This document shows, one piece after another, positions 60,892-64,000 of a stretch of 64,000 bases of DNA. The translations under genes and the position numbers were made by a program. Under the pieces are notes generated by a model, which was not told where the DNA came from, made no database searches, and was given only the letters and a program-made list of their open reading frames with translations. Position 1 is the stretch's first letter, and each line of letters starts with the position of its first letter. Source of the DNA: Chamaecrista fasciculata (Eukaryota > Streptophyta > Magnoliopsida > Fabales > Fabaceae); contig QANZ01029560.1 in NCBI GenBank assembly GCA_003254925.1, forward strand, positions 210,159-274,158, in the 5' to 3' direction.

Positions 60892-61408
60892 AACACTAAA
60901 CACTCAAACGTACACCGACCCAATTCAATATAATTATAGGTCAAAAACTTATTTTTGTCCCTAATATTTATTTAAAATTCTGTTTTGGTCTTTAAGGTTT
61001 TCTAAAAGTTTTGTCATTAGTCCCTTACTATTTGTAATTCCGATTTTGTTGTATTCGAACTTAAAAAGGGAGATATGTGATTAAATTCATGAAACAAGCG
61101 ACCTATTTTGAAGTCTGATTTTATGTTCAATTTAAACTCGTTTGCAAATAAGTCCAATTAGGCAAAGAAAGAATTTATCAAATTGGCCAAAACACTAATT
61201 TTGTCTCCAAATTTTCTACCAACTGTCAATTTCGTCCCCAATCTTTTTTTACGGTCAATTTCATCCTCAATATTTTGCATTTTGGTTAATTTTATCCTTT
61301 AACTTACTTCTCTAAATAAATTAACAATAGATTATTGTTAATATTTGACTAAAACAAGAAAAAATGATAAAAATAAAATTGACCAAAATGTGAACTAAGA
61401 TCTTAGTT

Positions 61409-61829
61409 ATAAAGCATGGGCACTGACACGGATACACCGACACGTCAAATTTTTAAAATTACATGACACAACACGGCATATATTTCACTTTTTAGTCAAT
61501 TATACCCCCAACGTTTCACATTTTTTATTTATTATACTTCCAGTGTGGGGGTATAATTGACTCAAATGTGAAACGTTGGAGGTATAATTGAAAATGGCCC
61601 CAAACATTGGGGGTACCAACAATACTTTTGCCAAAAAAGTATGATATTTATTTATAATATATGTCATGCGTTATTAATTTATATTGTTTGTCATGTTAAA
61701 GTCATAAAAAATTGATTTTATATTCTGAAACTTATGGATATGTATCTTATAGGTGTCTTACAGGTGTCAGACACGAACACATGTCTAACACGATGACACG
61801 CCCTCAAAATAAATTATCCATACTTCATA
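61409..61829. mobile_element. MITE of the CACGGACACG family, copy 2, interrupted
   Basis: The left end is TATAAAGCATGGGCACTGAC and the right end, on the complement, TATGAAGTATGGATAA. Shared text with copy 1 includes ACACGGCATATATTT, TATTTATTTATAATATATGT and TTGTTTGTCAT. A further short element splits it. Confidence 0.65.
61485..61640. mobile_element. Innermost short foldback (fourth level)
   Basis: TCAATTATACCCCCAACGTT and its inverted partner AACGTTGGAGGTATAATTGA form a stem of about 28 bp with flanking related repeats (GTGGGGGTATAATTGA, CATTGGGGGTACC). It is absent from copy 1 of the CACGGACACG MITE at the matching place. Confidence 0.6.
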
Positions 61830-62520
61830 GTTCATAACATAATGAATGAATATAGAAAATAATATAGAATTTTGAATAAATAATGAAATATTTTTTATTT
61901 TAGGACATAAAATACGTACCAATTTGAAGATAGGGATCAATAGAATATATTACAATCTATTTATCAAATATATATGTTTATTAATAATTAATATCTTCAT
62001 CTTAATTAGTATAGAATTAGTTTATATTTTTACATTGGGACGAAATTAACTACAAAAAAAACGATTGGGGACCAACTTAACAGTTGGTGTAAAGTTTGGG
62101 GATGAAATTAGTGCTTTTATCTATCAAGTTTAACTCGTAGCTTTGATTTAATTGCATTCGAGTTTGAAAAGAGAACTATGATCATATTTGGTAGTTAGGG
62201 ACCAATGATAAAACTTTTAGGAGATATTAAAGGCTAAACATAAGGAAAAATAATTAGGAACCAAAATAAAACTTTGTATAAACATTAGCAACCAAAATAA
62301 ATTTTTGACATGTAATTATATTTAGAAGAGCCTCCTTTTTCCCTCACAAAACAATCAACAGCGCCCATTGTCCCAAAAGAAAACCCATATTTGCTTTTGG
62401 CGGTTCCGTTTTAAAAATCTCTCCGTTTGACTCTCTGTTTTTCACAAAACTGTTTTTTCCCTTCTTCTCCAAGAAAACCCTACCTACTTTCATTACTCTC
62501 ACTCCCTTCTCTTCTTCTGC

Positions 62521-62786
62521 GTGAGTCCTGACCCTTCCTTTCTTTCCCTTCAAGTTTTTCTTCTTCTTCTTCTTCTTCTTCTTCTTCTTCCTTTTTTTTT
62601 TTTTTGAAATTTCAAACATGCATATTGATACTATTTGGTTTCTTCCAAATTCGTCCACCATTCGTTCTTTTAATTGGTTTCATTTCATCAAACCATGCAA
62701 TTTCCTGACATTCTCTAATTCCTTATTTCTCTGTTTGCGGTTTGTTGTTTTCTAAAATACTTCCAATTTCCGGTTCCGTTTCTTAG
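62521..62786 (+). other. Probable 5' UTR intron of the SRO gene, with (TTC)n tract
   Basis: A good donor GTGAGT at 62521 and acceptor TTTCTTAG ending at 62786 bracket a pyrimidine-rich stretch. It includes about eleven TTC units at 62559-62590 and a long T run. The start codon lies 70 bp after the acceptor. The intron is inferred from splice motifs only. Confidence 0.4.
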
Positions 62787-62856
62787 GTGTTGGATATTGT
62801 GACTTCCATTTCTTTCCCTTTTTCCTTTACGTTTTTCGTCTGTACCTGTCGGCAAT

Positions 62857-63932
62857 ATGGAGCTAGCGGCTGTTAATGTGGCTTCATCTTCGAACAGTTC
62901 CATCAAGCAAGAGTCAGATAATCAATCGGATCACGAGAATGTTTCCGATTGCGAAAGTTTCGTGTCTGGAAGCAATCGTACTTTGCAACACCATGTGTTC
63001 GATAAAAGTTTTGTGAGGCTCACAGAAGGTGAAAGGGTTCATGACTTCATTCGAAGAAAATTCGTTTGGGGTTTGGGTACGATTGGGGCGAATACGGAGG
63101 TCATCGCGATTCACAGAAACTCTTACTCTACCGTTATGGCTCAAGCTCGGATTCAATCATTTCAGGTTTATGCAAGAGCCGAAGAAAATAGGCGTGGTGG
63201 TAATGCCAACGTGAAGTACGCTTGGTATGGGACTGCCGGTAAGGAAGAAATAGGAGCGATCATTTCACACGGTTTTGGTTATGTTCGTGAATATCACAAT
63301 CATGGACTCTCACCTTGCGGAATCTATCTCTCTCCAGATGATTCTCCTCTAGAAAGGTATATTATATGAAGCCAGAAACAAAAACTCAAAATCTTCATTC
63401 TCTTGAATCTTAATTTGTGAGTAAATGAAAAATGTGGATTTAATTTGCTTGTTCTGTAGTGTGAAAAGCTCTAGGGTTGATGAAAAGGGTATTCGTTACT
63501 TGATACTTTGTCGCGTTATATTGGGGAAGCTAGAGATTGTGCATCCTGGTTCTGAGCAATGCCATCCGAGTTCTGAAGAATATGATTCAGGGGTGGATAG
63601 TCTTTCGTCTCCCAAGAAGTATATTGTATGGTGTACTCGCATGAACACTCATGTATTGCCTGAATGTATAGTCAGTTTCAAAGTTCATTTCATGAAAGGT
63701 ATGAACAGAAATATTCAGAATATGGCATTACTGCATTAGTTGTGGAGTGAGGGTGAGTGCGTGTTCTGGATTTTTGGACATGTTTCATTTTGCAGGGCTT
63801 GCAAAGTTTGACGAAACTTCTAAAATACCAACTTCGCCTTGGCTGCCATTTCCAACTCTGATTTCTGTGCTTTCCCAGTTTTTGCCTTCGCCTGCTGTTT
63901 CCTTGATCTCCAACTTGTACAAAGATCACAAA
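62857..63932 (+). CDS. SRO-family protein (SIMILAR TO RCD-ONE), probable inactive PARP-like, 5' part
   Basis: SRO proteins are plant stress-response regulators with a PARP-like fold and a C-terminal RST domain that binds transcription factors. Exons seen: 62857-63356, 63460-63698 and 63796-63932, all in phase, giving 292 residues before the window ends. The N-terminus is short, acidic and Ser-rich. The PARP-like fold starts near GERVHDFIRRKF and contains KYAWYGTAGKEEIGAIISHG, GFGYVREYHNHGLSPCGIYL, KKYIVWCTRMNTHVLPECIV and VSFK. There is no WWE domain, so it is the short SRO2-SRO5 type rather than RCD1/SRO1. I do not see a clear H-Y-E catalytic triad, as is usual for SROs. The third exon ends entering the probable RST region (PWLPFPTLISVLSQFLPSP), and the rest lies outside the window. 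Confidence 0.9.
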
Positions 63933-64000
63933 GTAAGTGCTCTTGCCATTTACTCTTTGCTTTAATTGTAATTACCAAGCATGTGTATCAACCCATTGGG

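Larger units (their letters stand above)
61185..62122. mobile_element. Second-level foldback MITE, interrupted
   Basis: The inverted arms carry CACTAATTTTGTCTCCAAAT and, on the right-end complement, CACTAATTTCATCCCCAAAC, then ACCAACTGT and GTCCCCAATC. It is the same family as 6274-6629. Its middle is interrupted by the CACGGACACG MITE. Confidence 0.7.
60927..62322. mobile_element. Outer foldback element holding three nested insertions
   Basis: The outer arms are inverted copies: left AATATAATTATAGGTCAAAA then TTATTTTTGTCCCTAA, and right, on the complement, AATATAATTACATGTCAAAA then ATTTATTTTGGTTGCTAA. They continue through TTTTGGTC and AAAAGTTTTRTCATT blocks. The second foldback at 61185-62122 sits inside. 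Confidence 0.7.

Noticed and set aside
59804-61829. CACGGACACG/GTGTCGGACAC repeats as a CRISPR-like or operator array
   Set aside because: The repeats are at the ends of two related MITEs, with irregular spacing, in plant DNA.
62344-62661. Minus-strand open frame of 105 codons with a poly-lysine run
   Set aside because: It is the complement of the TTC/T tract in the probable SRO 5' UTR intron. The lysines come from a simple repeat.

Overview
The window is nuclear DNA of a flowering plant, most likely a eudicot. The main gene has dozens of GT-AG introns, and the surroundings hold plant-type Copia LTR elements primed by initiator tRNA-Met, an Au-type SINE, an RTE LINE with a TTG tail, Tourist-like and Mutator-like MITEs and many foldback elements. 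The DNA is AT-rich outside exons. I cannot name the species.

Layout: 1-2987 is a heavily decayed minus-strand Copia fossil running off the left edge. 2988-10483 has no gene and is a stack of non-autonomous DNA transposons: a small MITE, a 1-kb foldback, a hAT-like element, another foldback, a Mutator-like element with 9-bp target duplications and a GC-rich proline-coding insert, and a Tourist-like MITE ending 165 bp before the next start codon. 10648-58512 is one gene on the plus strand, the DNA-damage checkpoint kinase ATM. I traced 78 coding exons by eye; all junctions keep phase and give a 3,031-residue protein from an N-terminal TAN-like motif through FAT, PI3K-like kinase and FATC. 58513-62856 is an intergenic mosaic of MITEs, a hairpin element, a SINE and a four-level nest of insertions. 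62857 to the right edge is the 5' part of an SRO (SIMILAR TO RCD-ONE) gene with a PARP-like domain.

ATM is swollen by insertions: a 4.2-kb Copia element, a young 1.45-kb short LTR element, a TRIM, two solo LTRs, an RTE LINE, an Au SINE, a Mutator-like MITE, L1 pieces and several tandem duplications all lie in introns. About 9.1 kb of 47.9 kb is coding, and no exon appears interrupted.

ATM is the apical kinase of the double-strand-break response. SRO proteins are stress-signalling scaffolds with a PARP-like fold that usually lacks the catalytic triad. The sequence does not show that the two act together. E2F and telo-box motifs and an upstream ORF overlapping the start codon lie just in front of ATM. 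I found no prokaryotic system, CRISPR array, tRNA or rRNA. The most unusual structures are the nested elements, the palindrome-ended solo LTR, the possible gene-capturing Mutator-like element and the hairpin MITE.
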